This document shows positions 1 to 5,600 of a DNA stretch of 5,701 bases, piece after piece. This DNA is from an uncultured Eubacterium sp. Lineage in GTDB: Bacteria > Bacillota > Clostridia > Lachnospirales > Lachnospiraceae. The first letter of the stretch is position 1. Each line of letters begins with the position of its first letter. A model generated the notes under the pieces. That model was not told the origin of the DNA, made no database searches, and saw only the letters and a program-made list of their open reading frames with translations. The DNA lies in contig CAJTSV010000160.1 of NCBI GenBank assembly GCA_910579075.1, positions 238 through 5,938 of the forward strand, given 5' to 3'. A program made the position numbers and the translations under genes.

Positions 1-22
1 CTTGTGTTATACTTTTATTCAT
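1..22 (-). CDS. 5' end of a leftward gene, probably an IS transposase (partial)
   Basis: Read leftward, an ATG at 22-20 opens the codons MNKSITQ and runs off the window edge. The start is well supported: GGAGG lies at 35-31, eight bases upstream, and a TATAAT box reads leftward at 69-64. The only other nearby ATG (27-25) stops after two codons. The seven residues resemble the start of helix-turn-helix/DDE integrase-type transposases (IS3/IS481-like) common in Lachnospiraceae. That identity comes from memory of a very short stretch, so it is tentative. If right, the element sits at the border of the defence gene cluster and the window holds only its promoter-side end. Confidence 0.5.
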
Positions 23-63
23 AGCATGAGCCTCCGGATATATGATTGTTTCTGAACAACTCA

Positions 64-69
64 ATTATA
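64..69 (-). promoter_or_regulatory. -10 box of the leftward gene
   Basis: The leftward strand reads TATAAT at 69-64, about 42 bases upstream of the ATG at 22 and before the GGAGG site at 35-31. No good -35 box is seen at the normal spacing, so strength cannot be judged. Confidence 0.4.
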
Positions 70-189
70 TCAAAACCAGACGGTTTCATGCTATTTTTAC
101 GCCAGTTATTATTGGATTTTCAAGGTGCATAGGCACTTATTCAAGTGCGAAGTTTGAGTTTATAAATATACGAAAAGCTATAAGCTGTA

Positions 190-246
190 ACTATAGTAGT
201 GCATAGAAGAAGCTGTATAATTATTGTGAAACTTTTATAGTACTAT
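190..246. promoter_or_regulatory. Two related palindromes, candidate operator
   Basis: ACTATAGT at 190-197 is a perfect 8-bp palindrome, and ATAGTACTAT at 237-246 is a perfect 10-bp palindrome. They share the half-site ATAGTA (193-198 and 237-242), 44 bases apart, close to four helical turns. The second lies just upstream of the extended -10 box at 258-266, about where a -35 region would be. A regulator binding there could control the GHKL gene. In AT-rich DNA such short palindromes also arise by chance. Confidence 0.25.
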
Positions 247-257
247 TCGACATAATA

Positions 258-301
258 TGATATAATTCTTTTAATTTGGTAAAATGCAGATGAACAAGGG
301 G
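258..301 (+). promoter_or_regulatory. Extended -10 promoter and SD for the GHKL remnant
   Basis: TGATATAAT at 258-266 is a match to the extended -10 element TGnTATAAT, which can work without a good -35 box; none is seen 17 bases upstream. AAGGGG at 296-301 is the SD, ten bases before the ATG at 312. The intact promoter and SD suggest that the truncated gene may still be transcribed. The rest of 150-311 is AT-rich with no gene seen. Confidence 0.5.
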
Positions 302-311
302 ATATACAGTT

Positions 312-608
312 ATGATGAAATGGAATTTTCCAAGCAATAATTATGGAGAAGTGAATGGAATCGGTGAAGCTGGCATTGAAACATTTAAAGGGTCTCCGTA
401 TAAATCCCTCGCAAGAGAAATATGCCAGAATTCATTAGATGCCAGGGCTTATTCTGAGAAACCAGTTATCGTTGAGTTTTCAGAGTCGGAGATTTGTTTC
501 AGAGATATTCCGGATTTTCAGAAATTGAATCAGGCCCTGGAATTGTGCAGAGTTTTTTGGAAAAAGCAGAATAATAAAAAGACGCTTGCTGTGGAGATAT
601 TTTTATAA
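312..608 (+). pseudogene. N-terminal remnant of a GHKL-type ATP-binding protein
   Basis: This 98-codon ORF matches the start of a family of large GHKL (HATPase) proteins. It opens with MMKWNFPSNN, followed by a GEVNGIGEAGIETF segment and the N-box AREICQNSLDA at about residues 35-45, whose Glu and Asn coordinate Mg-ATP in the fold. It continues to about residue 90 (FWKKQNNKKT). The last few residues do not look like the family, and the frame stops at 606-608. Full-length members are several hundred residues from memory, so the G1/G2 boxes and the C-terminal part are missing. The start is fixed by the AAGGGG site; ATG 315 is an equally possible start. The remnant cannot form a complete ATP site. 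It joins directly to a DUF6339-like fragment in a different frame, which suggests an internal deletion. Confidence 0.7.
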
Positions 609-999
609 TACGAAGAGCGGCATCAGGAGAGCAATGTTTTGCAATACGCTTTCACGGCTTTGGTGGTTAGGAAGATTAACATATGATGAAAATCGTAAGG
701 ATTCGTTTGAATTAACCAGATACTGGGAAGAAGACTTTTCTACAAAAATGCTGATACTATTTTCAAGTAATTATATGGGAAATGAGAATATTACAAGAGG
801 CCTGATTTCTGCACTAATTGAACTGGAAAGACAGAAGATTAGTGTCAGCGGGCGTAAAAGAAATTTGTATTATTTAGCCAGCCAGTATTTGAATCTGTAT
901 GGCGGTACACATATTTTAGATTATTATAGTGAAAATGAGATTAAGGAAAAAGTGATGTATCATATAAAACGGCTAGCCGTGAATAGCAAGAGGGTATAA
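586..999 (+). pseudogene. C-terminal remnant of a DUF6339-like protein
   Basis: The frame is open from 529 to the TAA at 997-999. Homology-like sequence begins at about 589 (WRYFYNTKSGIRR). It includes RLWWLGRLTYDE, then a segment resembling the family's dpYELT motif (DSFELTRYW), and later LNLYGGTHILDYY. From memory, this arrangement is typical of the C-terminal half of DUF6339 proteins, which are often encoded next to GHKL ATPases in defence loci. The N-terminal half is absent and no convincing SD precedes the possible starts (TTG 586, ATG 634). It is the neighbouring gene of the GHKL remnant, and the two now meet at about 575-592. The C-terminal part itself shows no further frameshift. The molecular role of DUF6339 is unknown to me. 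Confidence 0.6.
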
Positions 1000-1001
1000 C
1001 A

Positions 1002-1094
1002 ATGTTTAACATAAAATTAAATGCCATAAACAAGGCATTAAAACTTTTGATTCAGAAACAGGGGTATCATTTATCAAGTAGTAAAGTGGTGTGA
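1002..1094 (+). CDS. Small ORF of 30 codons, unknown
   Basis: ATG at 1002 follows the previous stop (997-999) by two bases and has AGAGGG at 989-994 as an SD. It encodes MFNIKLNAINKALKLL and a short polar tail ending SSSKVV before TGA at 1092-1094. The first two thirds could form a basic amphipathic helix. I do not recognise it. The good SD and tight spacing suggest translational coupling to the DUF6339 gene. It may be a real small protein, but it may equally be the 5' stub of a third operon gene cut off by deletion. The 9-bp repeat AAAGTGGTG at its end (1083-1091) recurs at 1102-1110, just before the SIR2 gene. Confidence 0.35.
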   Translation: MFNIKLNAINKALKLLIQKQGYHLSSSKVV

Positions 1095-1104
1095 AAATAA
1101 GAAA

Positions 1105-1736
1105 GTGGTGATGTGCTTGGCATATTCTTTTGAAGAAATTATGGCTTACCATCCTGATAATAAATATGTGTATAGAGAAATTAAAGAAAACCTGCCTAAT
1201 TTAGTTCCTTTTGTCGGTGCCGGGCTTACACAGTTTGCTTATCCTTCTTGGAAACAGGCACTTATAGAGTTGGCAGGTAAAATTACAAATAGGAATTATT
1301 TCAGACAGGTTGAAAATTTGATAAAAAACGGATATTACATGGGTGCAGCCCAGCGGTTAGAAGATTTACGGACACCTTCAAATCTGGCACGGGATATTGC
1401 AAATTTATTTTCATCAGACCATCTGACTGATAAAATGAGCATTATTTCTAAACAAGCAGTTTACATGCTGCCATGGCTGTTTCACGGTCTTGTCCTGACA
1501 ACAAATTTTGATGAAACTTTAGAAACAGTCTATGGGGAATGCGATTGTCTTTTCGAAACAGTATCTCATCTAAACATCACGGCTTGTTTAAGATGCATGG
1601 AACCGTTATCGGAAATTTGATTGAGTATGAAAATATTGTTTTTACTTCTGCACAGTATGACCGTCATTATGGAAAAGATTCACCGCTGATTCATGACTTA
1701 AAAGCGTGTTTTGGTAAAAGGATTATGTTTTTTTAG
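1105..1736 (+). pseudogene. SIR2-like effector domain, split over two frames
   Basis: Frame 1 (to TGA 1618-1620) carries LVPFVGAGLTQ, with the GAG nucleotide-binding loop at 1216-1224 (about residue 36), and LVLTTNFDETLE, with TTNFD at 1498-1512 (about residue 130). Frame 3 (to TAG 1734-1736) carries HGLFKMHGT, with the catalytic-type histidine at 1596-1598, then a FTSAQYDRHYG segment. The domain continues in frame 2 from 1733 with LGCSLEKDRTM. These are the ordered motifs of bacterial SIR2 defence domains (GAG, TTNFD, K-x-HG, LGxSxxD). All catalytic motifs survive as sequence, but they are no longer in one frame. A product ending at 1620 would lack the histidine. Confidence 0.75.
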
Positions 1737-3736
1737 GATGCAGCCTTGAAAAAGACCGCACCATGGATATTCTTCATGATTCCATAATACAGGGGGTGAA
1801 CCATTATGCCGTTATTGGATGCCAGGAGTCTGAGAAAGATGAAAAAGTCAGAAGACTTGGTGAAAAAAATATACGTGTAATTTTATATAAACAGGGAAGA
1901 CATGAAGCTGTGCGCGTAATATTGGAACATCTTTTGGAGGAAACCAATCCTGATTTATACCGGAAAATCAATCCTATCGCTGTAATGAAACCAGGCAGTT
2001 TTCTTGAGCAGTTTTCTCCTGATGCAGGAATTGTGCCGCTATCTGGACGAAAAAAAGAGATGGGTGAACTGAACAGCTTCCTTCGGACTTCTGGCGGACT
2101 ATTTCAATGGTGGGCAATTGTAGGACCGGGTGGCTGCGGGAAAAGCCGGCTGGCATATGAATTTCAGAATCAGCTGCCGCCTGGCTGGATTGTCCACAAG
2201 CTGAAACGAAATGATTATAAAAATCTTAACGGGGTCACTGAACGTCTTACACAAAAAACACTGCTAATTGCGGATTATGTACAGGAACATGCAAGAGAAC
2301 TTGGGGAATGGATGGAGTCATTGAATGAAAATGAGCAGCTTCGCAGCCAGCCGATACGGCTCCTGTTAGTAGAAAGAGATACTGACAGAGGATTAGAGGA
2401 TTTTTTATGTCCGGTTGTGGATTATGTGCAGGAACACGCAGCGGAGATTGTGAAAAGGATGGAGTCATTGAGTGAGAAGCCGATACAGCTTTTGCCAGCA
2501 GCAAGGGAAGCTGACAGGGAACCAGAGGATTCTGCATGGACGAAACAATTGTATAGTAACGTCCGCAATGAAATGAAATTAAAGGAAGCCTGTTATCGAG
2601 AGTCATTTTTGAAACTGTCTCCGTTATCAGACGAGAATCTTATGGACATTATGGAAAATTATGCAAGAATTTTGCAATGGGACAAAAAGAAATCAGGAAG
2701 AGTATTGGAAGATAAAACCCGTCAAATATTATTACAGAAGCTGAAAATGATTGATCCATATTTGTGCCGTCCATTGTATGCAATGTTTCTGACGGTGGCA
2801 TATATTGAGTATAAGGACATTGAACAGTGGAAAAGGAATGACATGCTTAATTATGTAATTGGCGGGGAAGGAAAAAGAATTAAGTTTAGTATCAAAAATG
2901 TGATGTGTAAAGATACAGTGGATAAGATATACAATGCATGTATATATTTGAAATGTGCAGCTACAGCGCTCCAGGGAATACCTGTTGAAAACCTGCAGAA
3001 ACTTTTTCCTGATATATGGAAGATTATAAAAGATAAATCTAAAGATTTTGAGTCACCTGAGGATTTCCTGTATCAGACAGGACTGACATTTAAGGACAAG
3101 CTGACGGCATTGCGTCCTGATGTAGTTGGGGAGTATTTCGTTTGTCGCTGGCTATTCAAACAAAATGAAAAAACAATCCATGATTTTGTTGCTGCTATAT
3201 GGAAGGAGCCAGTTCCTGCGATTATTTTTTTTGATAGGTTAATCTGCAACTTTGGTCATTTATTAAATGAAAATCCCGAACGCTGGGATAGATTATATTC
3301 AGACAGAATTCTGCTGCCTGAAAATGCCTTAAAGTATTATCCGCAGCATGTATTAAATGCCACTTATTACTGTAATAGTGCTGTGCAATGTGAAAAACTG
3401 GTTTATTTATTGGAGATATTCGCAAATAAATACCCGGATGATTCGAAAATAGCGTTTGCGTTTGCAGGAGGCCTGTTCAATTTGAGTAACAAACAGGACA
3501 GGCGATATGCGGAAAGCACTATCGGGCGTCTGGAAAAATTTTCTGCTGATAATCCGGATGTGATAGAAATAGCTGTTGAACTTGCAAAAGCTCTGTTCAA
3601 TTTGAGTAATAAACAAGATGTATTGAGTGCGGAGGGAAGCATCGCACGCTTGGAGAAGATCTGTGCTGGTTACCCAGATGTGACGGAAATAGTAATTCTT
3701 TTTGCAAAAGGTTTGTTTAATCTTAGCTGTGAATAG
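1733..3736 (+). pseudogene. STAND-like P-loop NTPase segment, longest open part
   Basis: This frame is open to the TAG at 3734-3736; its first ATG is 1763. After the SIR2 tail (HYAVIGCQ, then a segment around IRVILY), a linker leads to WWAIVGPGGCGKSRLAYEF. The Walker A GPGGCGKS is at 2123-2146. A hydrophobic strand LLIAD ending at 2275 serves as Walker B, followed by DYVQEH and IRLLLVER. That region is tandemly duplicated (see the repeat at 2273). A helical segment of roughly 290 residues then leads into the first three C-terminal repeats. A WWAI-GPGGxGKSRLA motif followed by DYV and LLLER is typical of the NTPase in SIR2- or nuclease-fused STAND proteins. The ATG at 1763 lies inside the SIR2 domain and has no SD, so it is not a natural start. 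Confidence 0.75.
2273..2539 (+). repeat. Tandem duplication of the Walker B / sensor segment
   Basis: Unit 1 (2273-2419, 49 codons) and unit 2 (2420-2539) both begin DYVQEHA, continue to a shared MESL, and then a PI-x-LL strand, an acidic RE/RD turn, DR and ED. The units align with one 6-codon gap in unit 2. DNA similarity is high in blocks such as GATTATGT-CAGGAACA and GGATGGAGTCATTGA. Unit 1 keeps the family-like LLLVER; unit 2 reads LLPAARE but supplies the tryptophan (SAW) that normally follows. The expected family form has a single copy, as far as I know. Confidence 0.75.
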
Positions 3737-4603
3737 GATGGGCAAGATGAAGAAAGGAATATCACACGCTTGGAGAAGCTTTGTGCCAGGTACCCAAATG
3801 TAACAGAAATTGCAGCTGAGTTCGCAAAAGGACTGTACAACCATAGTATTAAGCAGGATGAACGAGGAGCGGAAAGGAGTATTGTGTATCTAGAGAAGCT
3901 CTGCGCTGCACATCCAGGTGTGATAGAAATCGTGGTCCATTTTGCAAAAGCACTGGTTAATCTGAGCAATAAACAGGACATGCAGGGAGCAGGGCAGACT
4001 GTCAGGCGCTTGGAGAAGCTGTGTACAGAGCATCCAGATATGGCAGAACTAGAGATCCTTTTTGCAAAAGGGCTTTACAATCTGAGCATCCGGCAGGATA
4101 CACAGGGAGTGAAAAGGACTGCTGAGTGCTTGAAGGAGCTCTATATCAAGCATCCAGATGCAGAAATAGCAGCTGTATTCGCAGGAGTCATGGTCAATCT
4201 GAGCAGCAAACAGGATGAACAGGGAGCGGAAAGGATTGCAAGGTGCCTGAAGAAGCTCTACGCTGAGCATTCAAATACAGAAATAGCAGTTAAATTCGCA
4301 AAAGTACTATTTAATCTAAGTATCCGCCAGGACAGACAGGGAGTGGAGAGGACTGCTGAGTGTTTGGAGAAACTTTGGGCTGAGCACCCGGATGTGATAG
4401 AAATAGCAGTTCTTTTTGCGAAAATGCTGGTCAATCTGAGCAGTAAACAGGATGAACAGGGAGTGGAGAGGACGGTTAGACGTTTGGAAAAACTTTGCAA
4501 AGCACATTCAGATGTGACAGAAATAGAGGCTGAGTTTGCAAAAGGCCTGTTCAATTTAAGCGGCGTACAGAATGGGCAGGCTGCAGAAAGGACGATGGAA
4601 CGT
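3410..4603 (+). repeat. Ten tandem TPR-like repeats of 39-40 codons
   Basis: Units start at 3410, 3530, 3650, 3770, 3890, 4010, 4130, 4247, 4364 and 4484, with a degenerate half-unit from 4604. Eight are 120 bp; units 7 and 8 are 117 bp, each lacking one codon near HPDAEI/HSNTEI. The protein pattern is LEKLCAEHPDV, then EIAVxFAKxLxNLS, then a KQD or RQD turn and a variable acidic/basic stretch. This is two helices per unit, as in TPR and related solenoid repeats. Such arrays form the sensor of STAND proteins. Units 6-7 and 8-9 are related as a pair. The TAG lies in unit 3. Confidence 0.9.
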
Positions 4604-4693
4604 CTTCGGATGATTTTAATGCAAAACCAAAATGTATATTCCTGTTTTAACATGGCTATTCAGAAACTTTTATCAGAGAACCAATGCGGATAG
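3737..4693 (+). pseudogene. C-terminal repeat segment beyond the nonsense codon
   Basis: The frame stays open after the TAG at 3734-3736, through the rest of repeat 3 and repeats 4-10, to the true end of the gene at TAG 4691-4693. The final half-repeat ends LLSENQCG. There is no SD-supported start; the first TTG, at 3770, is only the leucine of repeat 4. So it is the severed tail of the same gene rather than a separate protein. Confidence 0.8.
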
Positions 4694-4694
4694 G

Positions 4695-4790
4695 TTACCA
4701 GAACCGGACTGTTTTTGGATAGGCACAGGCTTCCGTCAGTTTCATATCTGAGATGAAGCTGTTGCAGGTGCAGCCTTCGCAGTATGCCAT
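4695..4790 (-). CDS. Possible cysteine-rich mini-ORF, 31 codons
   Basis: Read leftward from ATG 4790-4788, it encodes MAYCEGCTCNSF, then a segment with a fourth cysteine, ending TVRFW and TAA at 4697-4695. This is one base from the stop of the convergent SIR2-STAND gene. The frame is closed by a TGA upstream, nine codons before the ATG. A CxxCxC cluster is unusual for random AT-rich DNA, but there is no clear SD and I do not recognise the peptide. It may be a remnant of a gene end, or chance. Confidence 0.2.
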   Translation of the reverse strand: MAYCEGCTCNSFISDMKLTEACAYPKTVRFW

Positions 4791-4836
4791 CGGTTTTCGC
4801 TTTTTTCCGTAGCTGTCTCAAGAGGAAAATTACCGA

Positions 4837-4905
4837 TTGAGAAAAGAATGATATTGAGATATAATAAACGAAACGATGAGATGTTTTATCTTAAAAGAGA
4901 GGTGG
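4837..4905 (+). promoter_or_regulatory. Promoter and SD of the toxin-antitoxin pair
   Basis: TTGAGA (4837-4842) and a perfect TATAAT (4860-4865) are 17 bases apart, a near-consensus sigma-70/sigma-A promoter. Between the -10 box and the start are two adjacent AAACG copies (4866-4875) and a weak dyad AAAC/GTTT (4871-4886) that could bind the antitoxin for autoregulation. AGAGAGGTGG at 4896-4905 is a strong SD for ATG 4913. The pair therefore does not depend on upstream transcription. Confidence 0.65.
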
Positions 4906-4912
4906 TGTTTGC

Positions 4913-5146
4913 ATGATTTCACTACAAGAGCAGGTGGTGCATAAAGTCAGTAATTTGTCTGAGGATAACCTGCAGTTTTTATTAGAGATTATAGACAGGT
5001 TTATGCTGACAGATACAGTTAAGAAAGGGGAAACTGTGGTTTCAAAAAGGATTGGGATTGCAAAAGGGCAGAAATTATATGATGATTCCTATGATTTTGA
5101 TGAAATGAATCCTGAAATTGCCCGGATGTTTGGGGTGGCAGAATGA
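4913..5146 (+). CDS. Antitoxin of a VapBC-type pair
   Basis: The product is 77 residues. The N-terminal part (about 1-33, LQEQVVHKVSNLSEDNLQFL onward) looks helical. The C-terminal part (from about residue 43) reads SKRIGIAKGQKLYDDSYDFD and ends NPEIARMFGVAE. That tail, with RIGIAKG, an acidic patch and a final xEIAxMFG, is the kind of toxin-binding tail found in antitoxins paired with PIN toxins. It overlaps the toxin by four bases (ATGA, 5143-5146), so the two are translationally coupled. Its role would be to bind and mask the toxin and probably to repress the promoter. No classical AbrB or ribbon-helix-helix motif is clear to me, so the DNA-binding part is unassigned. The start is set by the strong SD. 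Confidence 0.75.
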   Translation: MISLQEQVVHKVSNLSEDNLQFLLEIIDRFMLTDTVKKGETVVSKRIGIAKGQKLYDDSYDFDEMNPEIARMFGVAE

Positions 5147-5541
5147 AGCTTTTACTAGATACGCATATTATTTTGTGGGCGCTGGATGATAATCCCAGAT
5201 TACCCCTCGAAGCCAGAAGATTCATCATGGATGAAAAAAATGATATTTATTACAGCACGGCATCGGTCTGGGAGACAGCGATTAAATATATGTCAAGGCC
5301 TGATAAGATTTGGATTGGGGGCTCGAAGCTGTCTGAATTATGCAGGAAAATGGGATATAGGATGCTGCCGATTGAGGACAGGCATGTAATGGCGCTGGAG
5401 ACGCTGGTCTGCCATAATCAGGATCATAATGACCCATTTGACAGGATGATGATAGCACAGGCAAAGGCGGATGGATTAAAGTTTGTTACACATGACTATA
5501 AAATTTCTTTTTATGAAGAACCCTGCGTTTTGTCTGTATAA
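5143..5541 (+). CDS. vapC: PIN-domain toxin, VapC family
   Basis: The 132-residue product has the standard length and motifs of VapC-like PIN ribonucleases. It opens MKLLLDTHIILWAL with the first catalytic Asp at residue 6. SVWETAIK follows with Glu44. NDPFDRMMIAQA supplies Asp97 and Asp100, and VTHDYKI supplies Asp118. The acidic residues that bind Mg/Mn are thus all present, and the frame is unbroken. VapC toxins cut RNA (often tRNA or rRNA) and stop growth unless the antitoxin binds them. GGGGTGG (5132-5138), inside the antitoxin, is the SD. The pair lies downstream of the decayed defence genes and could help keep the island in the genome, which is inference. Confidence 0.9.
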   Translation: MKLLLDTHIILWALDDNPRLPLEARRFIMDEKNDIYYSTASVWETAIKYMSRPDKIWIGGSKLSELCRKMGYRMLPIEDRHVMALETLVCHNQDHNDPFDRMMIAQAKADGLKFVTHDYKISFYEEPCVLSV

Positions 5542-5544
5542 ATT

Positions 5545-5600
5545 TCTTCACAATAAATACTTTTGTTTAGAGCATGTATTTGTTGTGAAGATTTATTTTA
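5545..5600 (+). terminator. Hairpin terminator after the toxin
   Basis: TCTTCACAATAAATAC (5545-5560) and GTATTTGTTGTGAAGA (5576-5591) form a 16-bp stem with one G-U pair and a 15-base loop. It begins four bases after the toxin stop and is followed by TTTATTTTA (5592-5600). The stem is AT-rich, weaker than a typical terminator, but the position and T-rich tail fit rho-independent termination. Confidence 0.65.

Larger units (their letters stand above)
1..142 (-). mobile_element. Probable end of an insertion sequence (boundary uncertain)
   Basis: If the leftward gene at 22 is a transposase, its upstream sequence up to about 120-150 would be the terminal part of the IS. A plausible edge is near 142, where the leftward strand begins TGAATAAGTGCC, the TGA-type end seen in some IS3-like elements. 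A perfect 6-bp inverted repeat with a 4-base loop (GCACTT/AAGTGC, 133-148) straddles this point. No target-site duplication can be tested because the other end lies outside the window. The boundary is inference. Confidence 0.3.
1111..4693 (+). pseudogene. SIR2 - STAND-like NTPase - TPR-like repeat protein, three lesions
   Basis: Once reframed this is one protein of about 1,195 residues. It has an N-terminal SIR2-like domain, a P-loop NTPase, a helical middle, and ten C-terminal repeats. The architecture matches SIR2-STAND anti-phage proteins (Avs5-like), in which repeats sense a phage component, the NTPase oligomerises and SIR2 hydrolyses NAD+. That role is known for the type and inferred here. 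Reading moves from frame 1 to frame 3 near 1572-1574 and from frame 3 to frame 2 at the T7 tract 1728-1734. Each step is as if one base were missing. A TAG at 3734-3736 then interrupts repeat 3. Homology-like sequence continues across all three breaks without loss, so decay is recent, or some breaks are sequencing errors. The start may be ATG 1111 or GTG 1105/1108; no strong SD is seen. No promoter is evident between this gene and the remnants upstream, so it may have been their operon partner. Confidence 0.8.

Noticed and set aside
1790..1880. GGGGG at about 1791 with ATG 1806 as a new start
   Set aside because: That ATG is in a different frame from the NTPase and the resulting ORF is short, so the G-run is chance.
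2247..2606. Minus-strand ORF of 119 codons over the duplicated Walker B segment
   Set aside because: It mirrors the duplication in the plus-strand gene and has no start signal or recognisable motif.
1763..3736. Independent gene starting at ATG 1763
   Set aside because: The ATG lies in the middle of the SIR2 motif LGCSLEKDRTMDIL, which begins upstream at 1733, and has no SD.
3410..4603. CRISPR-like or tandem DNA repeat array
   Set aside because: Units are 117-120 bp, diverged and in frame, with a conserved protein pattern. They are coding solenoid repeats, not short identical repeats with spacers.
3222..4653. Several long minus-strand ORFs across the repeat array
   Set aside because: They are antisense shadows created by the periodic 120-bp repeats. 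They have no SD sites and their sequences repeat with the same period as the real frame.
4752..4780. GAAGCTG/CAGCCTTC hairpin as terminator of the SIR2 gene
   Set aside because: The stem has a bulge and no T-run follows directly, so it does not qualify as a rho-independent terminator.
5186..5389. Plus-strand ORF inside the toxin gene
   Set aside because: It is out of frame with the clear PIN-domain motifs and has no SD.
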